From Roseateles sp. DAIF2 (lineage in GTDB: Bacteria; Pseudomonadota; Gammaproteobacteria; Burkholderiales; Burkholderiaceae_C): a stretch of DNA of 64,000 bases. Under the pieces are notes generated by a model. That model made no database searches, was not told where the DNA came from, and was given only the letters and a program-made list of their open reading frames with translations. Location: contig NZ_CP049919.1 of NCBI RefSeq assembly GCF_015624425.1, forward strand, positions 3,224,001 to 3,288,000. Direction: 5' to 3'. Below, piece after piece: positions 25,214 to 33,675 of the stretch. A program made the translations under genes and the position numbers. The stretch's first letter is position 1, and each line of letters opens with the position of its first letter.

Positions 25214-27334
25214 TCAGTTCGCCAGCCCGCCCATCAGCCGCTGCTGCAGGAAGCCATAGCTGAGCGACCACAGCCGCGCCTGCTGCGCCGGTGTCGCAGC
25301 GCCGGCATGGCCGCCCTCGATGTTCTCCCAGTACAGCACCTCGTGGCCCTGCTCCTGCAGCCGCGCCACCATCTTGCGGGCATGGCCGGGATGCACCCGG
25401 TCGTCACGCGTCGAGCTGGTGTAGAGCACCGGCGGGTAGCGCCTGCCGGGCGTGGCGTTGTGGTACGGCGAGTACTTGCCGATGTAGTCCCATTGCTCGG
25501 GGATGTCGGGGTTGCCGTATTCCTCGATCCAGGACGCGCCGGCCAGCATCTCGTGATAGCGCCGCATATCGGTCAGCGGCACCTGGCTGACGACGGCGCC
25601 GAACAGCTCGGGCCGCTGCACCATCGCTACCGAGGTCAGCAGCCCGCCCAGGCTGCCGCCCATGATGCCCAGCTTCTCGGGCCGCGTGATGCCGCGGCGC
25701 TGCAGATCCTCGGCCACCGCGATGAAGTCGCTGAAGCTGCGCTGACGGTGCTCGCGCTGCGCCGCCTGGTGCCAGCGCGGGCCGAACTCGCCGCCGCCGC
25801 GCAGATTGGCCAGCACATAGACGCCGCCGCGCGCCAGCCAGGCGCGTCCCAGGATGCCGCTGTAGCCGGGCTTCATCGAGATCTCGAAGCCGCCGTAGCC
25901 ATAGAGCAGCGTGGGCCGCCCCTGCTTGGGCGCGGGGCCGCGCGGCGCGACGATGAAGTAGGGAATGGGCGTGCCGTCGGTGGCGCGCGCCTGCAACTGG
26001 CGCACCTCCAGGCCGCCGGCGTCGAAGAAGGCGGGCAGCTGCTGCAGCGTCTGCCGCGTCGTGCGGCCGACCTCGGCGGCCTGCAGGCGCGCGGGCTCCA
26101 GGAAGCCGCTGCGCGTCAGCAGGTAGCGATTGGAACTCTGGCCGGCCAGCGCGGCGATCCAGAGGCTTTCCAGCGGGCCGGTGGGCACGGCGCGGCGCTG
26201 CCATTGCCGGCCTGCGGGGCGCCATTCGCTCAGGCTCTGGCGCACGTCCCGCATGCCGACGACGAGCAGCGCGTCCCGCAGAACTGTCAGGCTCTGCAGC
26301 GCCCCGTCGCGGGCCGGGTCGTGCAGCAAGCTGAAGCGCGGGCTGCCGTCCAGCCAGGCTTGCAGCGGCGTCGCGATCAGGGCCCCGGCCGGATAGCGGC
26401 GGCCGCCCTGCTCCCAGTCGGAGCGCAGCTCGATCAGCGCCATCGAGCCGAACAGCCGGGCCTGGGCATCGTCGGGCTTGGGCAGCTCGACCAACTGAGC
26501 GTCCCGCAGCAGGTACTGCTTGCCGGCGAAGAAGCTGCTGCGGCGCTCCAGCATGAACTGCTGCCGGCCCTGCAGGCGCTCGCCCCAGGCCCACAGGCCC
26601 ACCTCGTCCCGGGCGCCTTCCAGCAGCAGCTTGGCCTCGCTCAGCGGGCTGCCGCGCCGCCACAGCTTCAGCTGGCGCGGGTAGCCGGAAGCGGTCAGGC
26701 TGCCAGCGCCGAAATCGGTGTAGACGCCCAGCGTGTCGGCGTCGATCCAGCCCGCGCCGCCCTTGGCCTCGGGCAGCGCGAAGCCGCCCTCGGCGGCCGG
26801 CACGAAGCGGCGCTCGACCGTGTCGTACTCGCGCAGCACATGGGCATCACCGCCGCCGCGGCTGAGGCTGACCAGGCAGCGCCTGGCTGCGGGCGCGAGG
26901 CAGTTGGCGCCGGCCCAGACCCAGCGCTCGCCCTCGGTCTTGGCGAGCTGGTCGAGGTCCAGCACGGTCTCCCATTGCGGCCGGCCCTGCAGATAGGCCT
27001 CGGGCGCGCTGCGGCGCCAGAGGCCGCGCGGATGCTCGGCATCGCGCCAGAAGTTGTAGACCTGCGCCCCCAGTTGCTCGGCCGGCGCCAGCCTGGCCGG
27101 CGAGGCCATCACCTCGGCCAGCTCGGCCTCTAGCCGGGAGAAGCCCGGCGCCTGCAGCAGCGGCGCCAGGCCTGGCTGCTGGCCGCGCACCCAGCCGAGG
27201 GCGCGCTCGCCGTCCACCTCCTCCAGCCAGCGGTAGGGATCGGGCAGGTCGGCAGGCGGTGCGGCGCAGACCGGGGGCGCGGCGGCGAAGGTCGCCAGCA
27301 GCGCAAGAAGGAATCGTGCTTGCTTGATCATCAT
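25214..27334 (-). CDS. Prolyl oligopeptidase family serine peptidase (S9), exported
   Basis: A 706-residue protein with an N-terminal signal peptide (RFLLALLATFAAAPPVCAA). The beta-propeller region is followed by an alpha/beta hydrolase catalytic domain: TLLYGYGGFEISMKPGYSG, the nucleophile Ser in GIMGGSLGGLL, Asp in TRDDRVHPGHA and His in EGGHAG. S9A peptidases cut short peptides after proline. The start ATG (27334-27332) overlaps the stop of the TonB receptor gene by one base, so they form an operon. Located in the periplasm, it would process peptides brought in by the receptor and supply the proline/hydroxyproline pathway. Confidence 0.92.
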   Translation of the reverse strand: MMIKQARFLLALLATFAAAPPVCAAPPADLPDPYRWLEEVDGERALGWVRGQQPGLAPLLQAPGFSRLEAELAEVMASPARLAPAEQLGAQVYNFWRDAEHPRGLWRRSAPEAYLQGRPQWETVLDLDQLAKTEGERWVWAGANCLAPAARRCLVSLSRGGGDAHVLREYDTVERRFVPAAEGGFALPEAKGGAGWIDADTLGVYTDFGAGSLTASGYPRQLKLWRRGSPLSEAKLLLEGARDEVGLWAWGERLQGRQQFMLERRSSFFAGKQYLLRDAQLVELPKPDDAQARLFGSMALIELRSDWEQGGRRYPAGALIATPLQAWLDGSPRFSLLHDPARDGALQSLTVLRDALLVVGMRDVRQSLSEWRPAGRQWQRRAVPTGPLESLWIAALAGQSSNRYLLTRSGFLEPARLQAAEVGRTTRQTLQQLPAFFDAGGLEVRQLQARATDGTPIPYFIVAPRGPAPKQGRPTLLYGYGGFEISMKPGYSGILGRAWLARGGVYVLANLRGGGEFGPRWHQAAQREHRQRSFSDFIAVAEDLQRRGITRPEKLGIMGGSLGGLLTSVAMVQRPELFGAVVSQVPLTDMRRYHEMLAGASWIEEYGNPDIPEQWDYIGKYSPYHNATPGRRYPPVLYTSSTRDDRVHPGHARKMVARLQEQGHEVLYWENIEGGHAGAATPAQQARLWSLSYGFLQQRLMGGLAN

Positions 27335-30117
27335 CAGAACTTCACCTCGGCGCTGAGCTTCAGCACGCGGTCGTTCAGGCCGGGCAGCGTGCTGGTGGCG
27401 CGGCGGTAGACGGCCGGCTGCTCGTTGAAGGCATTGGACAGATTGGCCGACAGCGTCCAGCGCTTGATGCCGGTGTACTGCAGCCACAGATCGGTGCTGG
27501 TCCAGGACGCGATGCGGCAATGGCTGTCCGGCTCCTTGCGCTCGGCGCAGCCCGAGGCCTGGTACCAGTCGTCATCGTTCTCGTCCCAGGCCAGCTTGGT
27601 GGAGCCGCTGAAATAGGTGCGGGTCCCCAGCTTCCAGTCGCCACGGGCCCAGTTGGCCTTCAGCACCAGGCGCTCGCGCGGCACGCCGTTGTAGCCGACG
27701 CGGTTGATGCGGTAGGCGTTTGCATTCAGGTCCCAGTACAGCAGCTTGGACTGGATATTGGCCTCCAGCCCCGCGTCCAGCTTGCCCCAGTCGCCCAGGT
27801 TCCACTTGCTGCGCAGATCGATGTCGAAGCCGCTGACCTTGGTCTTGTAAAGGTTGCGGTACTGCAGGCGCATCGTGCGGATCGGGCCGGCGGCGAAGCC
27901 GATGTCCTTGCCCGTCAGCTCCTTGGCGCGCTGCGACCAGAGCTTGTCCTGCGCCGAGACGGGGTCGCGCGGCACCAGGTCCGGGCTCTGGTCCTCGGCC
28001 TCCAGGATCTGCGCGATGTCGGGCACACCGATCTCGTTGCGGCGCTTGATCGAGTAGTAGTCGATCGAGGCGCTGACATTGGACGCCAGCTGCAGCACCA
28101 CGCCCATGGTGGCGTTGCTGGAGCGCTCGGGCTTGAGCTCGTGGTTGGGCGTAACGGCCGAGGGGAAGCCGGCCGCGCAGCCCGCGTTGAAGGCCAGCGA
28201 GGCCTCGATCTGGTCGGCCGCGTTGCCGGTCTTCAGCGCGTCGCGCAGCGCGCGGGCTGTGGCGCAGCGCTTGGGATCGACGATGCTGCTGTTGAACCAG
28301 GACGCGCCGCCGTTGCCCGTCTCGGGCAGGCTGGGCGCGCGGAAGCCCTGCGTCACCGTGCCGCGCAGCATCAGCGCCTGGAAGGGGCGGAACACCAGCG
28401 AGGCCTTGGGCGTGACGGCGCCGAAGCCGTCGAACACCTTGTCGCCCCGCAGCGCCAGCGTGGCCTCCAGCTGCTTGGTGATGGGCGCGGCCAGCTCGGT
28501 GAACACCGCGGCCATATCGCGCTTGCCCTCGATGGCGACGCCCGAGAAGCCGACGATGCGCGCCTGCAGGATGTTGTCCATGCTGCGATGGGAGAACTCC
28601 TCGTGGCGCAGCTCGGCGCCCACGGCCAGCATCAGCGGGCCGCCGGGCAGCGTGGCGATCTCGCGCGAGCCCTTGAAGTCGGCGAACTGCTGGCGGTAGC
28701 GGCCGGTCGATCCCATCTCCGGGAACATCTTGTCCAGCACCGACTGCGGGTTGCTCTGGCCGAACTTGTACTCGCCGCTGAGCACGGCCTCGGTATAGCC
28801 GAAGCGGTCCAGGTAGAGGCGCTGGCGCTGCGTGGCGCGCGAGCCCATGGTGCCGATCGCCGTGTTGATGTCCCAGCCGCCAAGCATGCCTTCGATGCCC
28901 AGCACGAAGCGGTGATCGGTCGATGCGCCGACGTTCTTGAACATCTCCGGGTTGTCGATGAAGCGGTAGGCCAGGGTGACCGGGAAGCTGTACGGGTTGT
29001 TCGGATGACCCACCGGCAGCGCCGGGTAGCTCCAGGACTGCAGCTCGCCCTTCAGCGAGTCGTACCAGGTCTGGGTGAAACCCGCAGCCTGGCTGCGCGG
29101 TGCCGCGGTGTGGTACTTGGCCTTGATGTCGGCGAACTGCAGCTCGGTGAAGGCCGTCAGATCGCTGCCCAGCTTGAGGCGGCCGCCCAGCATGCCGGTG
29201 ACGCGCTCGGTGGCGGGGCGGGCGTCGCTGTCTTTCCAGTAGTCGTAGAGGCAGACGCCGCCGACCAGGTTCTCCGCCGCGCAGCCCGGGGCCGCCGTCG
29301 TGAAGGTCTTGCCGGTGGCCGGGTCGATACCGCTGTAGTTGCCGGGGAAGGAGCCGGAAGATTTCTGCAGGCGGCCGGGGTTCTCGTCGGTGTACCAACC
29401 GGGCAGCAGGGGGCGCACCTCGCTGTCCTTGTAGCTGCCGCGCTTGTAGAGCTCGAGATGGCCGTAGACGTTGTAGCCCTCGCTGTCCAGATTGCCATGG
29501 CCGACGGTCACGGAGCCGGACTTGTCCTTGGCCAGGAAGCTGCGGCGCAGCGACTGCTGGGCGCTGACGTTCAGCGCGACGCCAGTGAAGTCCTTGCTCG
29601 TGATGATGTTGATGACGCCGCCGATGGCGTCGGAGCCGTAGATGGCCGAGGCGCCGTCCTTCAGGATCTCGACCCGCTCGATCAGGTTGGCCGGGATCGC
29701 GTCGATATTGGTGAAGTTCAGCTGCAGGCCGTCGGCGAAGCCGTAGCTGGAGAGCCGGCGGCCGTTGAGCAGGGTCAAGGTGCCGCCCAGGCCCAGATTG
29801 CGCAGCGAGATGCCCGAGGCGCCGCTGGCCCAGGAGTTTGCGCCGCCCAGGTCGCTGAGCGCGCCGCGGTCGTTGCCGGTGAGATTGCCCAGCACCTCGC
29901 CGACGGTCAGCGCGCCCGAGGCCTTGATCTCGTCGCGCGAGATCAGCTGCAGCGGCTGCGAGGTCTCGCTCAGGGTGCGCTTGATGTTGGAGCCGGTGAC
30001 GACGACGCGCTCCAGCGTCTTGTCGGCGTCCTTGGAGGCCTCCTGGGCCTGGGTGTTCAGACTGGCCAGCAGCAGCGCGGCAGCGATGGCGGTCGGGGTG
30101 CGAAAGGGCTTGCTCAC
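27334..30117 (-). CDS. TonB-dependent outer-membrane receptor
   Basis: A 927-residue outer-membrane transporter. The start is taken as GTG at 30117 (SKPFRTPTAIAAALLLASL) because a GAGGAG ribosome-binding site lies 5-10 bases upstream and a signal peptide begins there; the open frame continues to 30246. The plug domain begins with LERVVVTGSNIKRT and includes LNGRRLSSYGFADG and GSDAIGGVINIIT. The C-terminal beta strand ends in VLKLSAEVKF with the terminal Phe. Its partner is the periplasmic prolyl oligopeptidase gene that overlaps its stop, which suggests a peptide substrate. Confidence 0.9.
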   Translation of the reverse strand: MSKPFRTPTAIAAALLLASLNTQAQEASKDADKTLERVVVTGSNIKRTLSETSQPLQLISRDEIKASGALTVGEVLGNLTGNDRGALSDLGGANSWASGASGISLRNLGLGGTLTLLNGRRLSSYGFADGLQLNFTNIDAIPANLIERVEILKDGASAIYGSDAIGGVINIITSKDFTGVALNVSAQQSLRRSFLAKDKSGSVTVGHGNLDSEGYNVYGHLELYKRGSYKDSEVRPLLPGWYTDENPGRLQKSSGSFPGNYSGIDPATGKTFTTAAPGCAAENLVGGVCLYDYWKDSDARPATERVTGMLGGRLKLGSDLTAFTELQFADIKAKYHTAAPRSQAAGFTQTWYDSLKGELQSWSYPALPVGHPNNPYSFPVTLAYRFIDNPEMFKNVGASTDHRFVLGIEGMLGGWDINTAIGTMGSRATQRQRLYLDRFGYTEAVLSGEYKFGQSNPQSVLDKMFPEMGSTGRYRQQFADFKGSREIATLPGGPLMLAVGAELRHEEFSHRSMDNILQARIVGFSGVAIEGKRDMAAVFTELAAPITKQLEATLALRGDKVFDGFGAVTPKASLVFRPFQALMLRGTVTQGFRAPSLPETGNGGASWFNSSIVDPKRCATARALRDALKTGNAADQIEASLAFNAGCAAGFPSAVTPNHELKPERSSNATMGVVLQLASNVSASIDYYSIKRRNEIGVPDIAQILEAEDQSPDLVPRDPVSAQDKLWSQRAKELTGKDIGFAAGPIRTMRLQYRNLYKTKVSGFDIDLRSKWNLGDWGKLDAGLEANIQSKLLYWDLNANAYRINRVGYNGVPRERLVLKANWARGDWKLGTRTYFSGSTKLAWDENDDDWYQASGCAERKEPDSHCRIASWTSTDLWLQYTGIKRWTLSANLSNAFNEQPAVYRRATSTLPGLNDRVLKLSAEVKF

Positions 30118-30356
30118 GGGTCTCCTCGTGCTTGTGAAAGCTTGTAGAAATGTGAGGCGCGAGCTTAGAAATCGCCGGCCGGGCCGTATTGATGCGGGGC
30201 GCCGCGCGGCACGCCGATCTCTGCACAATTGGCGCGCTGCCGCCACAGGCGCGGGCCGGCTTCAGGGTTGTCCCGCAGATCGCGAAGCGCCCAGGGATCC
30301 AAGGGCCTTGGCCGAGGCCGGCGGCGCGGAATGCCGCAGTCGGGCATGCTCCGGCC

Positions 30357-30740
30357 ATGACATCCGAAGAGAAAGAAAAACCCCCGGCGGCGCCGAACCC
30401 CTTGCGCGCCAATCTCGAACGCCTGCTGGCCAGCGGCCGCGACGGCGCCCTGCTGCGCTTCGGCCTGGGCCAGGCCCTGCTGCACGAGGAGCAGCCGGCG
30501 GCCGCCGCGGAGCATCTGCGCGAGGCCACGCGCCAGGATCCGGCCTATTCGGCGGCCTGGAAGCTGCTCGGCAAGGCGCTCGAGCGCCTGGATCGCGGCG
30601 ACGAGGCCGAGGCGGCCTGGCGGCAAGGGCTCGCCGCGGCCGAACAGCGCGGCGACCTGCAGTCGACCAAGGAGATCAACGTGTTCCTGAAGCGCCGCGC
30701 GCGCGCCAAGCTGGCCGCCGACCCGGCCTCGAAAGCCTGA
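30357..30740 (+). CDS. Tetratricopeptide-repeat protein
   Basis: A 127-residue soluble protein with two to three TPR-like helix pairs: LLRFGLGQALLHEEQPAAAAEHLREA, YSAAWKLLGKALERLDRGDEAEAAWRQGL, then a shorter C-terminal pair. TPR folds mediate protein contacts; no partner is evident. The ATG at 30357 begins the conserved part (MTSEEKEKPPAAP). It converges with the aminotransferase gene with a 6-base gap. In related genomes such short TPR proteins are usually uncharacterised. Confidence 0.8.
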   Translation: MTSEEKEKPPAAPNPLRANLERLLASGRDGALLRFGLGQALLHEEQPAAAAEHLREATRQDPAYSAAWKLLGKALERLDRGDEAEAAWRQGLAAAEQRGDLQSTKEINVFLKRRARAKLAADPASKA

Positions 30741-30746
30741 CCCCGG

Positions 30747-31934
30747 TCAAGCTCGGTGCAGGATGTCGCGCAGCACGCGGCCCAGCATCGCCAGCGCCTC
30801 GTCGATCTCCGCCTCGCTGATCGTCAGGGCCGGCATGAAGCGCAGCAGGTTCGGGCGCGGTGCGTTCAGCAGCAACCCGACCGGCTCAAGCGCGCGCGCC
30901 GCGGTGACGACCTGCTCGGCCTGGTCGGTGGCCAGCACCAGCGCGCGCAGCAGTCCGGCGCCGCGCTCGCCCGGGAGATGGTGCTCGCGCGCGAGGCGCT
31001 GCAGTCCGCTCGCCAGATACTGCCCGCGCCGGCGGACGCCCTCCAGGAAGTCCTCGCGGCAGACCTCGTTCACCACCGCCAGCCCCACCGCGGCCATCAG
31101 CGGGTTGCCGCAGTAGGTGCCGCCCTGGTCGCCGGGCTCGAAGCAGTTGAAGCGCTCCTTGCACAGCAGCGCGGACAGCGGCACGCCGCCGCCGATGCCC
31201 TTGGCCAGGGTCATCAGGTCCGGCTCCACATCGAACAGCTGGTAGGCGAAGGCCCGGCCGCAGCGGCCGATGCCCGTCTGCACCTCGTCCGCGATCAAGA
31301 GCAGTTGGCGCTCGGTGCACAGGGCGCGCAGTTCCCGCACGAAGCCGGGATCGGCCAGGTTCACGCCGGCCTCGCCCTGCACGAGCTCGATCATCACGGC
31401 CACGCTGTCGGGCGTGACCGCGCGTTCCACCGACGCGATGTCGTTCATCCGGGCCTTGGCGAAGCCCGCCGGCATCGGCGCATAGAGGCTGTCCCATCCC
31501 GGCTTGCCGGAGGCGCTCATCATGGCCAGGGTGCGGCCATGGAAGCCGTTCTCGAAGCCGATGATCTGGTGTGCTCCGCCGCGCATCTTGCGGCCCCAGC
31601 GGCGCGCCAGCTTCACCGCCCCCTCGTTGGCCTCGGCGCCCGAGCTGGCGAGGAAGACGCGGTCGAAGCAGCTCAGCTCGACCAGGCGCTCGGCCAGGTC
31701 CAGCATCGGCCGGTTGTAGAAGGCCGGGCTCGGGTTCAGCAGGCGGCCGGCCTGCGTCGCCAGCGCCTGCGCGATCACCGCGGGGCTGTGCCCCAGGCTG
31801 TTGACGGCCCAGCCCTGCACCAGGTCGAGGTAGCGCTTGCCGCCTTCGTCGACCAGCCAGGATCCCTGCCCCTGCGCGAACACGAGCTCGGGCCGGCTGG
31901 TGATGGTGATGAGGGCCTTGCCTTGTTCGCTCAT
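30747..31934 (-). CDS. Class III PLP-dependent aminotransferase, acetylornithine type
   Basis: A 395-residue aminotransferase. The PLP lysine is Lys245 (MTLAKGIGGG) and the pyridine-N-binding Asp is Asp216 (IADEVQTGIGR); SSGAEANEGAVKLARRWG and FHGRTLAMMSASG are also diagnostic. The sequence is closest in style to acetylornithine/succinylornithine aminotransferases (ArgD/AstC). Other omega-amino substrates remain possible. ATG 31934 (MSEQGKAL) begins the conserved domain. It diverges from a GlxA-type regulator across about 130 bases, so control by that regulator is likely. Confidence 0.85.
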   Translation of the reverse strand: MSEQGKALITITSRPELVFAQGQGSWLVDEGGKRYLDLVQGWAVNSLGHSPAVIAQALATQAGRLLNPSPAFYNRPMLDLAERLVELSCFDRVFLASSGAEANEGAVKLARRWGRKMRGGAHQIIGFENGFHGRTLAMMSASGKPGWDSLYAPMPAGFAKARMNDIASVERAVTPDSVAVMIELVQGEAGVNLADPGFVRELRALCTERQLLLIADEVQTGIGRCGRAFAYQLFDVEPDLMTLAKGIGGGVPLSALLCKERFNCFEPGDQGGTYCGNPLMAAVGLAVVNEVCREDFLEGVRRRGQYLASGLQRLAREHHLPGERGAGLLRALVLATDQAEQVVTAARALEPVGLLLNAPRPNLLRFMPALTISEAEIDEALAMLGRVLRDILHRA

Positions 31935-32065
31935 GGTTGCGGGCGACCTGCGGGTCGCATTGGGGTTGCGGATGCCTCGCAGTGTGCGCAAGCCGGGCGC
32001 CGGCAGCCATGACGCTGTTCCCACCTTTTCTGCCATGATGCGCCACCCATCCGTCAGAATCCGCC

Positions 32066-33052
32066 ATGGCCCATCGCATCGTCTTCATCCTCTTCCCCGG
32101 CTTCCAGCAACTGGACCTGGCCGGGCCGATGGCGGTGTTCGAGCTCGCGCGGCTGCAGCGGCCGGACAGCTATAGCTGGCGCCTGGCGGCCAGCACCGCC
32201 GGCACGGTGCGCAGCTCGGCCGGTGTCGACTGGCCCGTGCAGGCGCTGCCGCGGACGGGCGGCGATGCCGACCTGGTGATGGCGATCGGCGGCGATGGCA
32301 TCGATGCGGCCTGCCGCGATGTGCGGCTGATCCGCTGGCTGCGGCGTGCCAGCCAGGGCGGCGCGCGCATCGCCAGCATCTGCAGCGGCAGCCTGCTGCT
32401 GGCCGCCGCGGGCCTGCTGGACCATCGGACGGCGACCACGCATTGGTCACGCAGCCGGCAGTTCGCCAACGAGTTCCCGGCGGTGCGGCTGCAGCCCGAG
32501 CGCATCTTCGTCAAGGAGCCCGCCGTGCGCGGCCGGTCGCGGCGCCTGCCCGAGCTCTGGACCAGCGCCGGCATGACGGCCGGCATCGATCTCTGCCTGG
32601 CCCTGGTCGCGCATGACTGCGGCGAGGAGGTGGCGCGCGAGGCGGCGCGCCAGCTGGTGGTCGAGCGGCGGCGCCCGGGCGGGCAATCGCAGTTCTCGCC
32701 GCTGCTGGAGCTGCAGCGGCCCGAGGGGCGCTTTGGCGAGCTGCTGGAGCATGTGCGGCTCAACCTGCGGCTCGACCATCGGGTGGACGAGCTGGCGGCG
32801 CGCGCCTGCATGAGCCCGCGCCATTTCGCGCGCTGCTTTCTCGCCGAGACCGGGGCCACGCCGGCCCATGTCGTCGAGCGCCTGCGCGTCGAGGCCGCGC
32901 GTGCCGCCCTGGAGGGCGGCCAGCCCTCGGTGCAGCGCATCGCCGAGGACTGCGGCTTCGGCAGCCCGGAGCGCATGCGAAGGGCCTTCCAGCGCCTGCT
33001 CGGCCGCCCGCCCAGCGCGTTCCGGCGGGCCGAGGCCTCTGGCGGAAGCTAG
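32066..33052 (+). CDS. GlxA-type AraC regulator with DJ-1/PfpI domain
   Basis: A 328-residue transcription factor. The N-terminal DJ-1/PfpI-like domain (about 1-190) has IVFILFPGFQQLDLAGPMAV and the nucleophile-elbow region ASICSGSLLLAAAGLL. The C-terminal AraC DNA-binding domain (about 225-320) has LAARACMSPRHFARCF and IAEDCGFGSPERMRRAFQRL. A short basic insertion (AVRGRSRRLPEL) sits before the usual WTSAGMTAGIDL motif. Relatives regulate amino-acid or betaine use. It is divergent from the aminotransferase and its stop overlaps the convergent response-regulator gene by 4 bases. Confidence 0.9.
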   Translation: MAHRIVFILFPGFQQLDLAGPMAVFELARLQRPDSYSWRLAASTAGTVRSSAGVDWPVQALPRTGGDADLVMAIGGDGIDAACRDVRLIRWLRRASQGGARIASICSGSLLLAAAGLLDHRTATTHWSRSRQFANEFPAVRLQPERIFVKEPAVRGRSRRLPELWTSAGMTAGIDLCLALVAHDCGEEVAREAARQLVVERRRPGGQSQFSPLLELQRPEGRFGELLEHVRLNLRLDHRVDELAARACMSPRHFARCFLAETGATPAHVVERLRVEAARAALEGGQPSVQRIAEDCGFGSPERMRRAFQRLLGRPPSAFRRAEASGGS

Positions 33053-33675
33053 CGCCCCGCCCCGGCCGTCGCCATCCGCATCGCCAGCTCCGCCACCGAG
33101 CCGGCTTCCATCTTGCTCATCACCGCGGCGCGGTAGGCCTCGACGGTCTTGACCGACAGCGCCATCCTCTCGGCGATCAGCTTGTTGGAGGCGCCGGCCA
33201 GCACGCTGTCGAGCACCTCGCGCTCGCGGCGGCCCAGCCGGGCGCAGCGCTCCAGGTGGCGCCGTTCGCACTCACGCCGGGCCAGCGTCTCGATCGAGCG
33301 CCGGATCGCGGCGCTCACCGCATCGAGCAGGGCCTGCTCCTGGAACGGCTTCTCGATGAAGTCATGGGCGCCGCTCTTCAGCGCCTGCACGGCCATCGGC
33401 ACCTCGCCATGCCCGGTGATGATCAGGATCGGCAGCGGAAAGCGGCGCTCCCGCAGCAGGCGCTGCAGCTCCAGCCCGCTCAGCCCGGGCATGCGCACAT
33501 CCAGCAGCAAGGCCCCGGGGCGCAGCGGTGCCGGCGGCGGGAAGGCGTCCAGGAAGGCGGCGGCATCGGGGAAGGATTGCGATTCCAGGCCGATCGAGGC
33601 CAGCAGGAAGGCGATCGAGCCGCGCAGCGCGGCATCGTCGTCGACGATGAGGACCAGGGGTATGTCGTCGTTCAT
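33049..33675 (-). CDS. FixJ/TtrR-type response regulator
   Basis: A 208-residue regulator. The receiver has the acid pair in LIVDDDAAL, Asp in ALLLDVRMPGLSG, Thr in ILIITGHGEV and Lys in FIEKPF. The C-terminal LuxR-type HTH reads LGRREREVLDSVLAGASNKLIAERMALSVKTVEAYRAAV. This is the FixJ family. The gene overlaps the upstream kinase gene by 4 bases (33672-33675), identifying the cognate pair. The pair is next to the pentaheme cytochrome gene, so that gene is the probable target. Confidence 0.92.
   Translation of the reverse strand: MNDDIPLVLIVDDDAALRGSIAFLLASIGLESQSFPDAAAFLDAFPPPAPLRPGALLLDVRMPGLSGLELQRLLRERRFPLPILIITGHGEVPMAVQALKSGAHDFIEKPFQEQALLDAVSAAIRRSIETLARRECERRHLERCARLGRREREVLDSVLAGASNKLIAERMALSVKTVEAYRAAVMSKMEAGSVAELAMRMATAGAGR

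Noticed and set aside
25307..27133. A 608-codon open frame on the + strand
   Set aside because: Antisense to the prolyl oligopeptidase gene, whose catalytic motifs are clear; no motif on this strand.
27520..30147. An 875-codon open frame on the + strand
   Set aside because: It is fully antisense to the TonB receptor gene and encodes repetitive Ala/Val/Arg/Gly sequence without any recognisable fold.
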